Source: Lepisosteus oculatus
Taxonomy: Eukaryota > Chordata > Actinopteri > Semionotiformes > Lepisosteidae
Assembly: GCF_040954835.1 (NCBI RefSeq)
Contig: NC_090699.1
Span: 15,927,817 to 15,991,816, forward strand
Length of the DNA stretch: 64,000 bases
Direction of reading: 5' to 3'
Shown piece by piece: positions 20,701 through 32,898 of the stretch (positions are counted from its first letter, which is position 1; each line of letters begins with the position of its first letter). Under the pieces are notes generated by a model. The model was not told the origin of the DNA and ran no database searches. It saw only the letters and a program-made list of their open reading frames with translations. A program made the position numbers and the translations under genes.

Positions 20701-23700
20701 AAAAGCTGATCATGTTCCTCCTGGCTGTGTATGGAAGCCAGGTGCCTGTTATCTGCCCTGCAGTAGCTGTGAGCCTCCTGCCATGACTTGGCCTGTGAAA
20801 CAAACTGGCATGATTTCGGAAGCACAGGACCTGGATAATATGGAAAAATGTTTTACATAATCAGCAAAAGCCTCCAGCACAAGCACTGATTTGTGGCTGA
20901 ATTCCTAGTCTTGTGGTGTTTTTTTCAGGTGTTTCTCTATTTCATTTTCAGATGCATTTAAGACAATGACGATTATTACTGATGCACTTGCTGCTACTAC
21001 CATATAAATATATATGAAACAGGCAGGATGTAGGGACAGGATGGTTGGCACAGGCTGGCTTGTGCCATTGGGAAATGATGAACTGTGATCATGTTGAGAT
21101 GTGAGGCCCATGCTGAGAAAAGGGAATCACTTACTGTGATCTTAAGCCCACTGATTACAGACAATTTCTTAGTCCAAACAGCCTTATAGTTGAAAGGTCA
21201 CTGGTAGAAATCAGGGGCCGGGCACTTGGCAGCTGTGCCAGGACACCCCAAGGGCCACTCCTCCCCTCTGCAAGGAGGGGACACACTTCTCCAAGCGTTG
21301 TCAGGATCGCCAGGCCCTGAAGTCAAACAGGGCTACATTCTTACATTCTTGTGTGCTAACGTAAGATCTGTCATGACTGAGAATAGTTGTTCACAGTATG
21401 AATTGACCTCTAATATCTTAGCTTTATTGCAGAATTAAAAAAATTCACAAATTCACTGTCGTTACTGTGGTCTATGTCCTTCCTCTATGTTTGAGACAGA
21501 ACAAAGGCCCCACTACTGACTCACATGGGACACCCTGTGTCTTAACTCTTACAAAAAAGAAAGGCGCCATCCTTCGGATGAGACATAAAACTAAGGTCCT
21601 GACTCCCTGCAGTCATTAAAAATCCCAGGGTGTTTCTCGAAGAGAGTAGAGGTGTTACCCCGGCATCCTGGCCAAATTTCCCACCGGCCTTTATTAATCA
21701 TGGCCTCCTAATAATCCTCCTCTCTGAACTGGCTTCATCACTCTGCTCTCCTCCCCACTGAGAGCTGGTGTGTGTGAGCAGACTGGAGCATCATCCAGGT
21801 GGGGCTGCACACTGGTGGTGGAGGAGGAGAATCCCTGTTACCTGTAAAGAGCTTTGAGTGGAGTGTGTCCAGAATATGTGTAAGGATATTACTTTTATTT
21901 ATTATTATTGCATAGAAGCCAGTGGATGACCCTTACAAAGGCCTATTGTGCATCCAGAATTCCACACAGGAAACTCGGATATACAGTAGGCTGCCCCTGA
22001 CAGATTCCTAAAGACTAACGCAGGCTCAGTCACGGCCAATGGGGAAGTGCTTCATCACAGACACAATACTGGGATGTGTACGAAGGCAGGCTTAGGGAAC
22101 CTGACCGCACTAGTCCTGATTTCTGGGCTAGCTCCTGTTTAGTTTGTTAGCAGGAAACACAACAGATTTGCCGTGAAAGACCGACAGGGAAGCAGAGGTC
22201 GAGCTCACAGCCAGGCTTGACGGCATGGGGCCAGCACCAGTGAGGCCACGATACTGGCGGCCAGGCTGCAGTCTGGCGTGAGCGAGGCCCCGGGGGGCCT
22301 GGAGCCCAGGTTGCAGAGTGTGGCGGAGGATGCGGGCGGGGCCCACGTTGAGCACTAGCAGGGAGAGGCGTCAAGGGCGTCTCAGCCACCCTGCGGGGTG
22401 CAGGGCTTGGCAGACATCACGGAGAGCCAGAGGGGGATGGGAACTGGGGATGTGAGATGCATACAAGCCGTCCCCACTGCAGTTGTGAGAGATCAGCAGA
22501 GGAAAGCTCTGTCCACTGGCAGACAGCAGCCTCTTTCGCGGGGACCAGGAGAAAGGGGCGAGCTCTGGGGTTCCCCACGGATCTGATGAGGCGCAGGCCT
22601 AGGTGTTGTGTCGCCCATGACACTTCCCCTTGCCGATGCCTGCACAGGAACCGAGCAGCCGAGATGAAAAGAATCGGAGGTTTTGAGCAGTCTTACCATC
22701 GCAGCAGATGAAGGGGTATGTCTCCAAGCAGCCTCCATCATTCCACTGCCCCCTTGACCAGTTGCTGAAATACAGGTCTGAGCAGCTCTGTGTGAATTCC
22801 CAGTTGTTTGGCTGCGTCTCGTTCCAGTACGAAAAGGTAAAATTGCTACCGTCGGACCACTCCCAGGGCTGGTTGAACAGCCCGATCCAGAAGACGCTGC
22901 CCTGCGCCGCCTCCCTCACTGCCTGGTTCTCGCTGGGGCTGCTGATGGTGACCAGGTCAGTGTGCTGCTGTCTGCAGCGATCTCGAGCGGCTGCCCAGGT
23001 CTTGCTCTGCTTAATCAGGGTGTAGGTCCTGGAGCCCCGGCTGGAGTCTGACAGAGACACACAGGCTCAGACAGGAGGGGCTGTGGGGGGTCTGGGGCTC
23101 AGACAGGAGGGACTGTAGGGGTCTGAGGCTCAGACAGGAGGGGCTGTGGGGTCAGAGAGCTGGGGTGCTGTGGGAACATTTCCTCAGTAATGTGTGAAGA
23201 AACTACTAGACCTGACCTGCATTACATGACCCTGTAGACCGATGTAATACTGGGCATTTTTACATGGTGCCACAAAATGTGTGTCCTGATTCTGAGTTCC
23301 TTCAGCATGAGTAAATGAGCACCGATTTCTCCAGTCTCCTCATTGGAATTACCAGCATTTCAATACACTTCCACACTGTGAGGATGCCTCTCATGCTCAG
23401 GTTCCTCGCTTCTTTCATTTGGAAAAGTAATATTTTAGGTAAAGACCTCTATGAATCAAAACCAAGTGGAGGTATGGAAATAAAGTATCTGCACCAGGGT
23501 GGGGATAGTGGCATAGCTGCACCACACCGGGTCTGGAACAGTTCTTGAAATAAGATTATCTCAAAGGGGAGACAGATCCAGAAGGTTCTGGGGGCTAATG
23601 ACAGAAACTAACATTGTTTCCTCTTTCCTTAGGGGAAGTAATATTTTAAGTAAATTCATTACAATTAAAATGGCCAAAACAGCTAATAGCTTTAAAGAGT

Positions 23701-24823
23701 TTGAGCCCAAATGTGACGCAGTCGAGGAGGAAAGTCAGACCGCTGCTGTGAGCTCTGAAGTTGTGTAGCTCAGATCCTCATGATGCCTTCGAAAGCTGCA
23801 CCCTGATTGGCTGAGGGACTCAGTGATTTACCAATGAGAAGGAAGCTGTCCACCAACCTAGCTAATTAGGGCTAGACAGCGTCCCACCTTGCCCGAGAGC
23901 CACCCAGACCTGTAGTGAGATGGGTTTGGACATTCTAGACTGGAATAATTATGCACTGAGTCTGTCTGTAGCATCAAAGACTAAAATAACTACAGTTTCC
24001 GAGAGTTTCCTACTATTATGGTGTGTCTTACTATGTTTACCTGTGTAGCACATGAAGTAATGATTAGCATGGCACAGTGCGTCTTCCAGAGTGCCCTCCG
24101 TGTTAACCAGGCCACAGAACAGGACTCTTTTCCAGCCGTGGAAAGTAACCTCCTGTCCGTTGGACCACTGCCAGTTCTGCGTCTCCCTATACAGCCCGAT
24201 CCAGGCGGCCAGTGCGCCTGGCGTCCCTGCTGCCTCCTGGAGCCGATCCAGGTCTGCCTGGCCGCTCACAGTGGCCAGGTCACCGAAGATCGACCTGCAG
24301 TACTTCTGAGCATCAGCCCAGGTCATATTAATCTTCATGTAGTAGTACTTCATGGCCGGGGCCGGGGCGATCACACAGACTGCGGGGGAGAGGAGGAGAG
24401 AGGAGTCACGCGGGCGGAAAGCCTTTAAAGAATTGAAACGGCTGGAAGGGCCTGCCGCTGATCACAAACAACCACCTTGGCTCTGTGCTGTGGATGGCTG
24501 CTGTTAGATTGCTGGACCTTGGATGGAAAGACTGAGATAACAATTGTTGTTGTTTTTTCTGCCACTAGGGGGCACTAGAAGAGTACCGGCACTTTCCAGG
24601 CACAACAGTATAAGAAGACCTTGCATCGTCCTAGACAGATTTGCACAATGGATTTGTATCCAGTGTGAAGCACTCTGGGATAACTCCAGTAGGAAGCCTG
24701 ATACTCTGAAGGCTGTGGGCTGGAGGACAGGCTGTGTTTGAGCAGGTCCTCACTCCCGAGTCCCTGACAAACAAAGGAGAAGTCACCTGCCAGGAGAGCG
24801 ACAGCCAGCTGAGCCTTCTCCAT
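17773..24823 (-). CDS. Secreted protein with five C-type lectin-like domains
   Basis: Seven coding exons all use phase 1 junctions: 24823-24787 (signal peptide start MEKAQLAVALLA), 24379-24041, 23047-22697, 20830-20507, 20390-20046, 18607-18260 and 17777-17773 (Ala, then TAG). The product is about 582 aa. Each middle exon is one C-type lectin-like domain. Domains 2 and 4 are long forms with sugar/calcium motifs (QPN plus WND; EPR plus WND); domains 1, 3 and 5 lack EPN/QPD. No membrane segment is seen, so a secreted, mannose-receptor-like pattern protein of the fish multi-lectin family is inferred. The last exon is homologous to that of the plus-strand paralog, but its first full codon is TAG instead of CAG, and the paralog's tail exons are absent. 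Confidence 0.85.
17880..18205. repeat. Tandem array of SINE-derived TCCATCACAGGACAC units
   Basis: About seven to eight copies of a roughly 45-bp unit (GGACAC(C)AGTCCATCACAGG plus ACACACACAC and CTGGACAG) lie in the last intron of the five-lectin gene. It is the same unit as the large array at 52430-53400 and matches an internal segment of the tRNA-derived SINE. Confidence 0.88.
18260..18607 (-). CDS. Lectin domain 5 of the minus-strand gene
   Basis: Divergent domain with SWEEALDYCRTHHTDL, VWLGLRQSFVSGSWFWVN and SWAALGC, ending NFLCYTG. It keeps the cysteine framework but has no EPN/QPD or WND. It resembles the C-terminal domains of fish multi-lectin proteins. Confidence 0.85.
18840..19330. 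repeat. Interspersed repeat ending in a 51-bp tandem array
   Basis: The minus strand of 18870-19050 reads a LINE-like fragment (FTQNVMGLWNKLPS) whose motif recurs at 47280-47400 and 60240-60300. About four 51-bp copies (CTTCAGACTAAAGAGACTCA plus GTCAGTGTGGGACACTC) follow at 19125-19315. It lies in an intron of the five-lectin gene. Confidence 0.65.
20046..20390 (-). CDS. Lectin domain 4 of the minus-strand gene (EPR/WND)
   Basis: The first half is almost identical to domain 2 (TWAAARDHCRQQHTDL, FWIGLFNEPWEWSDG). The second half differs (GEPRN, SQWNDITC, FFCQHG). EPR replaces EPN, which would change or weaken calcium/sugar contacts. Confidence 0.85.
20507..20830 (-). CDS. Lectin domain 3 of the minus-strand gene
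   Basis: Short-form domain with KSWQEAHSYCR, WIGLYHGKENWQWVSGE and GPDGYWTDVVC, ending YFMCYTG. No sugar-binding triplet is seen. Its C-terminal half is nearly identical to domain 3 of the plus-strand gene. Confidence 0.85.
21555..21910 (+). mobile_element. 5S-derived SINE, 5'-truncated copy
   Basis: It starts in the central domain (CCTTCGGATGAGACATAAAA) and runs to the tail (CTTTGAGTGGAGTGTGTCCA) and a TTTATTATT end. The 5S head is missing. It lies in the intron between lectin domains 2 and 3 of the minus-strand gene. Confidence 0.82.
22697..23047 (-). CDS. Lectin domain 2 of the minus-strand gene (QPN/WND)
   Basis: Long-form domain with TWAAARDRCRQQHTDL, FWIGLFNQPWEWSDG, QPN in the long loop and GQWNDGGC, ending PFICCDG. 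QPN plus WND is close to the EPN/WND set of mannose-type lectins. Two N-glycosylation sequons (NFT, NWS) are present. Confidence 0.85.
24041..24379 (-). CDS. Lectin domain 1 of the minus-strand gene
   Basis: Short-form domain with TWADAQKYCR, WIGLY and NWQWSNGQ, ending HYFMCYTG. The four core cysteines are present. There is no EPN/QPD motif, so calcium-dependent sugar binding is unlikely. Confidence 0.85.
24787..24823 (-). CDS. Signal-peptide exon of the five-lectin gene
   Basis: The 37-nt coding exon reads MEKAQLAVALLA and then the first base of a codon, with donor GCAG|GTGAC. It has the same length, phase and sequence style as the first coding exon of the plus-strand paralog at 35099. The signal is completed by VCVIAPAPA in the next exon. 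Confidence 0.8.
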
Positions 24824-27646
24824 GACGACGGTCCAGGAAAACCAAGGAACGGGTAAAAAGGAGACTGGAGTCAGGGAGTGGGTTCACAGCGTGGAGGACG
24901 TAACACAGCAGGAGACAGAATCGTCCGCTGTCCTACAGAAAAATACACAACGTGTCCGCAGTGCAGCTTGACAAAACTTGATTGCATTCTGGGAGAAAAA
25001 ATACTGAATTCCCCAAAGCTTTATTTTCTTTTTTTCCCACATGAATTACAGAAAGAATCATTAAAAACCTGAACTCGTCTTAGGTGCCCAACAGCTACAC
25101 GCTGGTCAACAGCTACATTGGTCAACCACTATACACTGGTCAAAAGCTAAACACTGGTTTCTGGTTAACAGCTACACAAGGGTTAACAGACGTGACACGT
25201 TTAGTGTGTCTCTGCATCTACTTCCCCAGAATGTAGGGACAATGGCCCTGTCTCTCTCTTCCTCTCTCTCTCTCTTCCTCTTCGTCTGACAACAGATTCC
25301 CAGTGACCCAAGGACCCTCGTGTCTGCCCCCGTCTGCCAGCAGAACCAGCTTCACGGAACTCAATCCTTCCTGTCTTCACAAAGGGCGGCCCACTGTCTG
25401 TGTTGCACGAGACTGGCCTGGAGAGTGGGCATTTTAAGACAGGGAGCAGCCTGAGGGCACTGCCCCATCCAGGTGGCAAGACGGAGCAGTCCAGAGGGCC
25501 ACGGCACGAACGACTGGCCCCTGATCGTGCATAGGCCGGCGCAGGGTACACGCCGGCGTGGAGGACATGGAGGGATCCTCTCGGGGCCGTGCCGTTTGAC
25601 ACCGGGGTTCAAAGCTGCTTTTCAAATTGTGTGTAGGTAGAGGTAACGCACAAGGGGAGGGGGTACCTTGTATTTAAATGAATTTACAGCTTATTATACC
25701 ATGGTGATTGCTGTCCACAACGTAAGTATACAAATGGGCCATCACTGCCCCCGGTGCAAGCTTGGGGGGGGAGGTCTCTCCTGGAAAGAGCGCCATCTAG
25801 CGGCCCGTCACTGAACCAGTCGCCTTTCCCCATGAGGAATGATCTAAAGGGGGGGGGGGAGGGGCTCAGGTCTGGGGCTACAACCATACTTGTCTACTAC
25901 TTGTATTACAGAGGAGTTTGGTCCAGTTCTCTTCTTTAATAAAGCACACGAACCAGACTCGCACAAGCTTAATCTCTTTACCTGGGGGTTTCAAGTCCCA
26001 GTGCTGGATTCTGCATCCCTTGCAAGGGCAGCTGTTATCAGCTGTGCCGCTTGATGTTGGTTTTTGAAATTCCAGTTTGGAGGCTTTTCATCCCAGTGAT
26101 CCTAGCTTCGGTGGGCTCGTCTTCGCTTTGTCCGGGGTTCCCTCTTAGAAAGAGGGCGCTTTCTCTTGATTCCCATCCCATCCCTGAGCTCCCGGAGGAA
26201 GGAGAGATGTACTCACTGCTCTAAGTGCTTTGGATTTTCCCCATAAAGTGATAACAGTCTTTGCTATTTGGTTAAATACCCGTCTCACACCACATGGAAG
26301 AGTATGTAAATCATGGGACTACTACGCTAATGTGTGTGTGTACATAGCCAGGATCTGCTTTTGCTAGCAGCTGGTAGCTAACTGTTGTGCCCCAGGAAGC
26401 AAGCGTCACAAGTGGCTCCCCTGCTTGTACGACTGCGTCCACTCTGTACACTGTTTATGGGTACAGTGGAGTGTAATTCGTTTTAAGTCATCAAGTCAAG
26501 GACACAGAAACCAACCAATAATCTACTTGTAGTGGCAACGCAATGTGAATCCACAGATAAAGAATGTATTACAGGGTATTACAGTGGCCATATTATTCAC
26601 CTGTAATCGATCAAGTAGAAAGTTCTGGGGCATCTTGGGGAAAACGGGGTATCGGGCCTCCAGGAACCCACTGCGTGTTCATATCATCGTTCCCGTGGGA
26701 GAATACGTTCCCAATCCCAGCGTCTCTCAGGATGTCTTGGTGTCGTATTGAAGCGGGATAGGAAGGGAGGGCAAGGATTCGGAGTGGAACAGGGTGACAG
26801 AACTTGTTTCGTACGGCGGGAAAAAGGAGCAGGCTTGACCCCCTAAATCATTAGGGCTCAGCCCAGGCGCCAGACCCCTTGTGACTATCACGTCGACTTA
26901 AAAAAACATTCACCAAATTCTGTCCTGGTTTCCCCAGAGCTGTAGGCTCTTCCGCCCCAGGTAAGCTAGTGTCGCTCTAGTCGTGACAACGCTGTGGTTA
27001 TTTAAAGTGGGTTGTATGTCTGGGAACAGGCTACCTATAAGGTGAGACACACCCAATCCAGCTGAGTGTCTGCTTGACTGGATAAGCACTGAACACAGAG
27101 CTGCCTTGTGCCACAGGAACCAGACAGTGATCTGTTATCCTAGCACCCGAGGAGACTGGGATTTAAAGACCTCCCATTTTCAGGAATGCAGAGGAATACT
27201 CTTACCATCTCCTGGGAGCTACACACTGGAAAAACACTACCCGTGTAGAATCAATCAATCAGCACCAATTGAGAACACAGTAGCCAGAAACATTTCCAAA
27301 GCAAACAAGAAGGTTAATGGTATTTATTTGCAAAAGGTTCTTTCAACAGATCATCACCAAGGCAACATACAAATAATTTATGTTGTCTAAACAAAAAGGC
27401 ATCCTTCTTTCTCATCTAGGCATCAATAGTAAGATACAGGTCTTACCTTTCAGTGTGGGCTACACCAAACCTTCCATGAATGTTCTCTGTGCTGCTGTGT
27501 CCCAGTGTCTGTCTGTCCCCAGTGCTGCTGTGTTCCAGTCTGCCCTCAGGGCTGCTGTGTCTCAGTGCTGTGTTCACTTGCACTATGCTAAAGGCTGCAC
27601 GCATCACACAATACAATATACAAATCAGATGGATTAAGGCTGCAAA

Positions 27647-27891
27647 GGAACAAGCAAAGGTTTATTCCCTGCTGAAAAGAGAAGAAAAGAAACAACATTT
27701 TGGCTGTGGAGCCTTCTTCGGGTGTCAGTTATTGCAGGTTATACTGTTATTGCATGCTTACTATTGCAGGCAGGGATCATCAGGTGCAAAGCCCCAGAGC
27801 CCCTAATGGAGACACCCGAAGGCTCCACAGCCGAAACGTTGCATTTCCTTTCTTCTCTTTTCAACGTGGAATAAACCTTTACTTGTTCCTA
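27647..27891. mobile_element. Foldback element with about 80-bp inverted arms
   Basis: The left arm (27647-27726, AAAGGTTTATTCCCTGCTG ... TCTTCGGGTGTC) and the right arm (27811-27891) are reverse complements with about 90% match, separated by an unrelated 85-bp loop. The core CCACAGCCGAAACGTTG is a common fish repeat motif. No coding capacity. Confidence 0.8.
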
Positions 27892-27929
27892 GATTGGAAA
27901 ATGTTGATTTCAGGACCTAGTAGTGTTCT

Positions 27930-28715
27930 TGAAAATACACTTACATCCACAGATCCTCACCAACGTCTACAGATGTACGGTGGAGAGCATACTGACCAGC
28001 TGCATCACAGTCTGGTACGGCAACTGCACCGCATCCGACCGTAAGGCACTGCAGCGGGTGGTCAAAACTGCCCAACACATCATCGGCAGTGCCTTACCAT
28101 CCATCCAGGAAATCTACAACACCAGGAGTCTTAAAAAAGCCACCAAGATTATGTCTGACCCCACTCACCCCAGTCATAACTTGTTTGTCCCCCTACCATC
28201 CTGCAGAAAGTTCCGGACGCTCCAGTCGCACACAACTAGACTCCAAAATAGCTTCTTCCCCAGAGTTGTCAAGTTGGTGACGCCCCCACTCCCTCCCATC
28301 ATATTATGATCTCTCCTAACGTCTTCCTGTACCCACAAGGACTGTACTCCAACACCACTACACACACATGTAAGCCGAAATTGTACTGTTTCTTCGATAG
28401 CTCAGTAAAACTGTATCAGTCGTAATATTTATTAATCACCATACTATTTTTGCACTGTTCCAAGAATTACCTTGCACTGTTTTTGTCCTGTTATATTTTA
28501 TCTGTTTGTGGAATTTTGCACAGTTTTAATTACTTGATTACATATTATTTATGTTATGTTATTACACGTTACTGTTATTGCTATTGTGTAACTGTCTATT
28601 GTCTTATCTTCTGTCCTATTTATATACTGCACCTGAGTGACTAATGAGAAACACTTTTCATTATACTATGCACCTGTGTAAGTATAGTGACAATAAAGGT
28701 GAATTGAATTGAATT
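27930..28715 (+). mobile_element. 5'-truncated L2-like non-LTR retrotransposon
   Basis: An open frame encodes the C-terminal end of a fish LINE reverse transcriptase protein (CTVESILTSCITVWYGNCTA, ASDRKALQRVVKTAQHI). It ends near 28309, followed by a 3' UTR and a terminus (AGTGACAATAAAGG) with a short GAATT repeat tail at 28697-28715. The reverse transcriptase catalytic core is missing, so it is inactive. Confidence 0.82.
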
Positions 28716-29354
28716 GTTGTGGGTGTTGTTTAGATTTGCTCAACACTCCCAACTTAAACAGAGGAACATGAGAAGATAAAATAGTGCTGGACGTCGAGCA
28801 GTGTCCTGTGGCATCACTGAACAGACTGTGATTGACTCAAAAAGGTCAGAACTCGTCAGAGGCTGCTAGCTGCAGTCTTATCTCATGTGTCAGGGCTTGA
28901 AAACAATGCTTTACTTTCAGGACACAGTGTAATGGTCAAGCATAACTGCTTTCTGTTAAGTAGAAATTCTGTCATTTTAATAACTGATGTTCTCTGTTTA
29001 TCCTCTTTCTTCTCCTTCCTAAAGGATTTTTGTTTTTGTTTTCTGGCTTCTGAAGGAATCCACTCCTGGTGGAATCACCCACTGCCTCACTGCTCTACCC
29101 ACAGTGCCAGCGCTACGGGGAGCCCGAACTGTGCTCCTGCTCCCCAACACTGGCTGCTGTCTGGCCAATCGCTATCTGTTACCAGAGTTTGCTCCACTTG
29201 TCTTTCCCAGTCCTGCTCTGTCCCACAGGGCTCAGCCAGCACGATGAGCGAGAGCTGGTCACCCTGCCTGGGCTGGATCACCCAGCACTCATTTTTCACA
29301 ACTCTCCCTTTCGCTGTGTGTGAGGCGACAGATACATTTGGACACCATCCAGGT

Positions 29355-29860
29355 CCGGGCTCCCGTGAAGTGCATAGTTTAGGACCTTATGCAGACGGTA
29401 TCATCAGGAAGTACCTGGAGAAGGACAACAGGGAAAACACGATGAGGATCAGGACGGAATGACAGACAGGGGGGGCTTGATGACGGTGACCCGGAGCTCG
29501 GGAGGGAGTGGCGCAGGCCAACAAGTCCAAACAGTCCAAGGGGGAAATCCAGGGCGCAGTCCAGGGTCCAGATACCGGGAGAACCATCTGAGACAGACAA
29601 AGTTCAAATCCGGAACGGGATCCTGAACAGGAAAATGAGGCCAGGTGGAGCACCACTTAGACGGTCACGACGCTGTGATGAAGCCTATGCTTCATGGACC
29701 TCCTCTCCTGGACCTCCGCTGATAGGCTGATCTCCGAAAGCTGAGCCAGGAATAGCGGGAGCACCGGGCTTAAATATTAACCGGCATTACAGGGGGCAGG
29801 TGCAACTAAAATACGAAAGGCTCGGAGCGCCCTTAAGAGGAGGGATGACGATTGTGACAC
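29355..29860 (-). mobile_element. LTR-like interspersed repeat, copy 1
   Basis: It shares more than 400 bp with 32380-32898, including ATGCAGACGGTAT, AGTCCAAGG and GCGCCCTTAAGAGGAGGGAT. Read on the minus strand it starts TGTCACAATCG, has a TATTTAAG-like box and a downstream GGTTTTATT-type region, and ends near CTTCA. That suggests a solo LTR, but no target duplication was confirmed. Confidence 0.5.
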
Positions 29861-29934
29861 TGGTAAATGAGAGTTAACACGGACAAATCCTTCACACAGG
29901 TAAGAAACAACAACATTATAAATATTAAGGAAAA

Positions 29935-30040
29935 ATAATAGGTTTATTCCATGCTGAAAAGAGATGGAAACGTTGTGTTTTCTTTCTTCTCGGTTCAGCA
30001 TGGAATATGCCTGTTCCTTGTTATTTTGCAACCTACGCAT
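29935..30040. mobile_element. Degenerate second copy of the foldback element
   Basis: GGTTTATTCCATGCTGAAAA and, inverted, TTCAGCATGGAATATGCC with GGAAACGTTGTGT between them match the arms of the foldback element at 27647. The loop and the inner parts of the arms are deleted. Confidence 0.65.
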
Positions 30041-30324
30041 TCTGACGCAGCTACCCACCTGAACTATTATAAATACAAGGTAGGTGGCTCCGATCCTAAA
30101 GAACAACAAGAAGAAACCTAGGAAATCTGGTGCTCATTAAGCAGGAAGTGATAAAGAAAGCTAACAGGATGTTCAGATTTGAATACTGTAGGAAAATGCC
30201 TTTGTGGTGGTCACATGCTTGGTCCAAGATTAAGGGGTTTTACATATTTAAACTCCAAGAAAATTTCAATTCTAATTTTCATGACTTTTGTCATTTTTAA
30301 AAGCTAAACCTTAAAAAGATTGTT

Positions 30325-31240
30325 TACGACTGTCCTCCCATTACTGGGAGATCTGTACATCCTCTGACTGTCCTCCTATTACCATGAGATCTGTACACCT
30401 GCTGACTGTCCTCCTGTTACCATGAGATCTGTAGAAATGCTGACTGTCCTCCTGTTACCATGAGATCTGTACAACCTCTGACTGCCCTCCTGTTACCATG
30501 AGATCTGTACAACCTCTGACTGTCCTCCTGTTACCATGAGATCTGTACAACCTCTGACTGTCCTCCTGTTACCATGAGATCTGTAGAAATGCTGACTGTC
30601 CTCCTGTTACCATGAAATCTGTACAACCTCTGACTGCCCTCCTGTTACCATGAAATCTGTAAAAACTCTGACTGCCCTCCTGTTACCATGAGATCTGTAC
30701 AACCTCTGACTGTCCTCCTGTTACCATGAGATCTGTAGAAATGCTGACTGTCCTCCTGTTACCATGAGATCTGTACAACCTCTGACTGCCCTCCTGTTAC
30801 CATGAAATCTGTACAACCTCTGACTGCCCTCCTGTTACCATGAGATCTGTACAACCTCTGACTGCCCTCCTGTTACCATGAAATCTGTACAACCTCTGAC
30901 TGCCCTCCTGTTACCATGAGATCTGTACACCTGCTGACTGTCCTTCTATTACCATGAGATCTGTAGAAATGCTGACTGCCCTCCTGTTACCATGAAATCT
31001 GTACAACCTCTGACTGCCCTTCTGTTACCATGAGATCTGTACAACCTCTGACTGCCCTCCTGTTACCATGAGATCTGTACAACCTCTGACTGCCCTCCTG
31101 TTACCATGAGATCTGTACAACCTCTGACTGCCCTCGTGTTACCATGAGATCTGTAGAAATGCTGACTGTCTTCCTATTACCATGAGATCTGTAGAAATGC
31201 TGACTGCCCTCCTATTACCATGAGATCTGTACAACTGCTG
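30325..31240. repeat. 38-bp minisatellite, about 24 copies
   Basis: Tandem 38-bp units read CTGACTG(C/T)CCTCCTGTTACC then ATGA(G/A)ATCTGTACAACCT, with a GTAGAAATG variant scattered through the array. It lies in the spacer between the lectin genes. Confidence 0.95.
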
Positions 31241-32379
31241 ACTTATAGAAGGACTGTGTTGTCTAATATATCCACTGAGGGCAGTTACACATTAACTTTC
31301 TCTTCAAAGTTAAATATTGCAGTCTATAGCTCTCTAGTTCTAAATTGGATGTCTGATTTTGCTTTTATACACAGAATCAAAGTTTCAGAAAAAAAAATAG
31401 TCCTACTAAAGAATATCAAATTTCTTGAGTGATAAAAATACACTTTTCTTTTCCATTGTAGAAATTGGACAGAGATTTAGGAACTACAAGAAATATCCTT
31501 GCCCGGCCTAATGAAGTGGTTTTAATTTTCAGGTTTTGTACACAAAATATGAAAACACAGAAAAGAAAACAGCCCAGTGCCATGTCTTGACTGCTCTGTG
31601 TCTGTGCCAGGTCTACAAGCTGGGCGTTGTACAGTAGTTCACTCCATGGCAACTGATACCTACTGATACTTCTCAATTTTGAGAGGACTAGATGTGGCAG
31701 CTCAAGCAAGCCTGTTACCATGGTGATTGACACCTGCCTGATCCTTTTGGGGTGGTCATGTGATGTGACCTCTTTGCTTATGGAAATACTTCCCAGCATG
31801 CAATGTGAGGCTGCTGCTGTTTACACATTCTTGTTACAAAACGTCTTCTGAAACATAGTCTGGGATTTTAAATACCACAGTATTAAAGCTAGGGGCTTAC
31901 CAATTGCTACAAAAGACAGTATACGTTCAGTCAGGTTACACAAATCAGCCTTTTTAGCCTGGTGTGAATAGCAGTTTTTAAAAGGATACACATGGGGGCT
32001 GACCAAGAGAGGAGTTGTGGTGATGATTTGATGATGGCTCATCTTCCTAATGCAAACCAGATGCTATAAAACCAAATATCTAATATCAATCTTGAGTCAA
32101 GTGACTGTATAGTGTTACTACAATAATCTCATTAAAGGTTCAACGACAAAGAGAGAGACTTCACAGATATGAAAAACTGCTTAATTATTCAACACAGTCC
32201 CCCTGTACATTGATATCTAGCTGGTGGAGAGGGCTGAGGGATCAAAACCAACCTCCTCTCCGTGCACCGTGTGCAGCCCATGTGGTCTCTGGGCACTTGA
32301 CATCATGGCGCAGGAGAACCCGCTATGCCATCAGGATCTCGCAATGTCGGACGTCCATCTCCTTGGTGTAACAGGAGCT

Positions 32380-32898
32380 GGTTCAGCCTCCCGTGAAGCG
32401 TAGCTCAGGACCCCATGCAGACGGTATAATCCGGAAGTAAATGGAATAGGATAATGGGGAGGAGACGACGAGGATCAGGGCAGGTTGACAAACGGGGGCG
32501 TGACGACAGTGAACAAGTCCAAGGAGCCCAGGGGGGGAAATCCGGGGCGAAGTCCAAGGTCCAAAACCAGATGATCCATCCGAGACGGAGATAGACAAGG
32601 TTAAAACCCGGAACGGGATCTGGGACAGGTACGGGGAATAAAACCAGGATGACGAGGCCAGGCGCTCTGAGCCCCGGACTCAGGTGGTCAGGAGGCCGTG
32701 ATGAAGCCTGTGCCATCGGGTCACTCCTGGACCCACTGGCAGGCGGGCCTCCGGGCGTCCATCTCCCAGTGCTGAGCCCAGAGCAGCGAGAGCGCCGGGC
32801 TTAAATAAGGAGGGGCAGGACTGAGGGCAGGTGCACAGAATCAGTAAAATAAGAAAGAGCCAGAGCGCCCTTAAGAGGAGGGATTACGATCGCGACAC
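32380..32898 (-). mobile_element. LTR-like interspersed repeat, copy 2
   Basis: This is the most complete copy of the family at 29355. On the minus strand it has TTATTTAAG followed by a GC-rich stretch, later GGTTTTATTCCCC, and an end at GAGCTACGCTTCA. It has no significant open frame. Confidence 0.5.

Noticed and set aside
27480-27637. Cys/Val/Ser-rich small frames
   Set aside because: They come from short internal CTGTGTCCCAGTG-type repeats; no homology or splice support.
28887-29462. 191-codon plus-strand open frame
   Set aside because: It has no recognisable domain and runs into the LTR-like repeat at 29355.
30325-31240. Regularly spaced repeats resembling a CRISPR array
   Set aside because: The units are directly adjacent with no unique spacers, in a vertebrate nuclear genome; an ordinary minisatellite.
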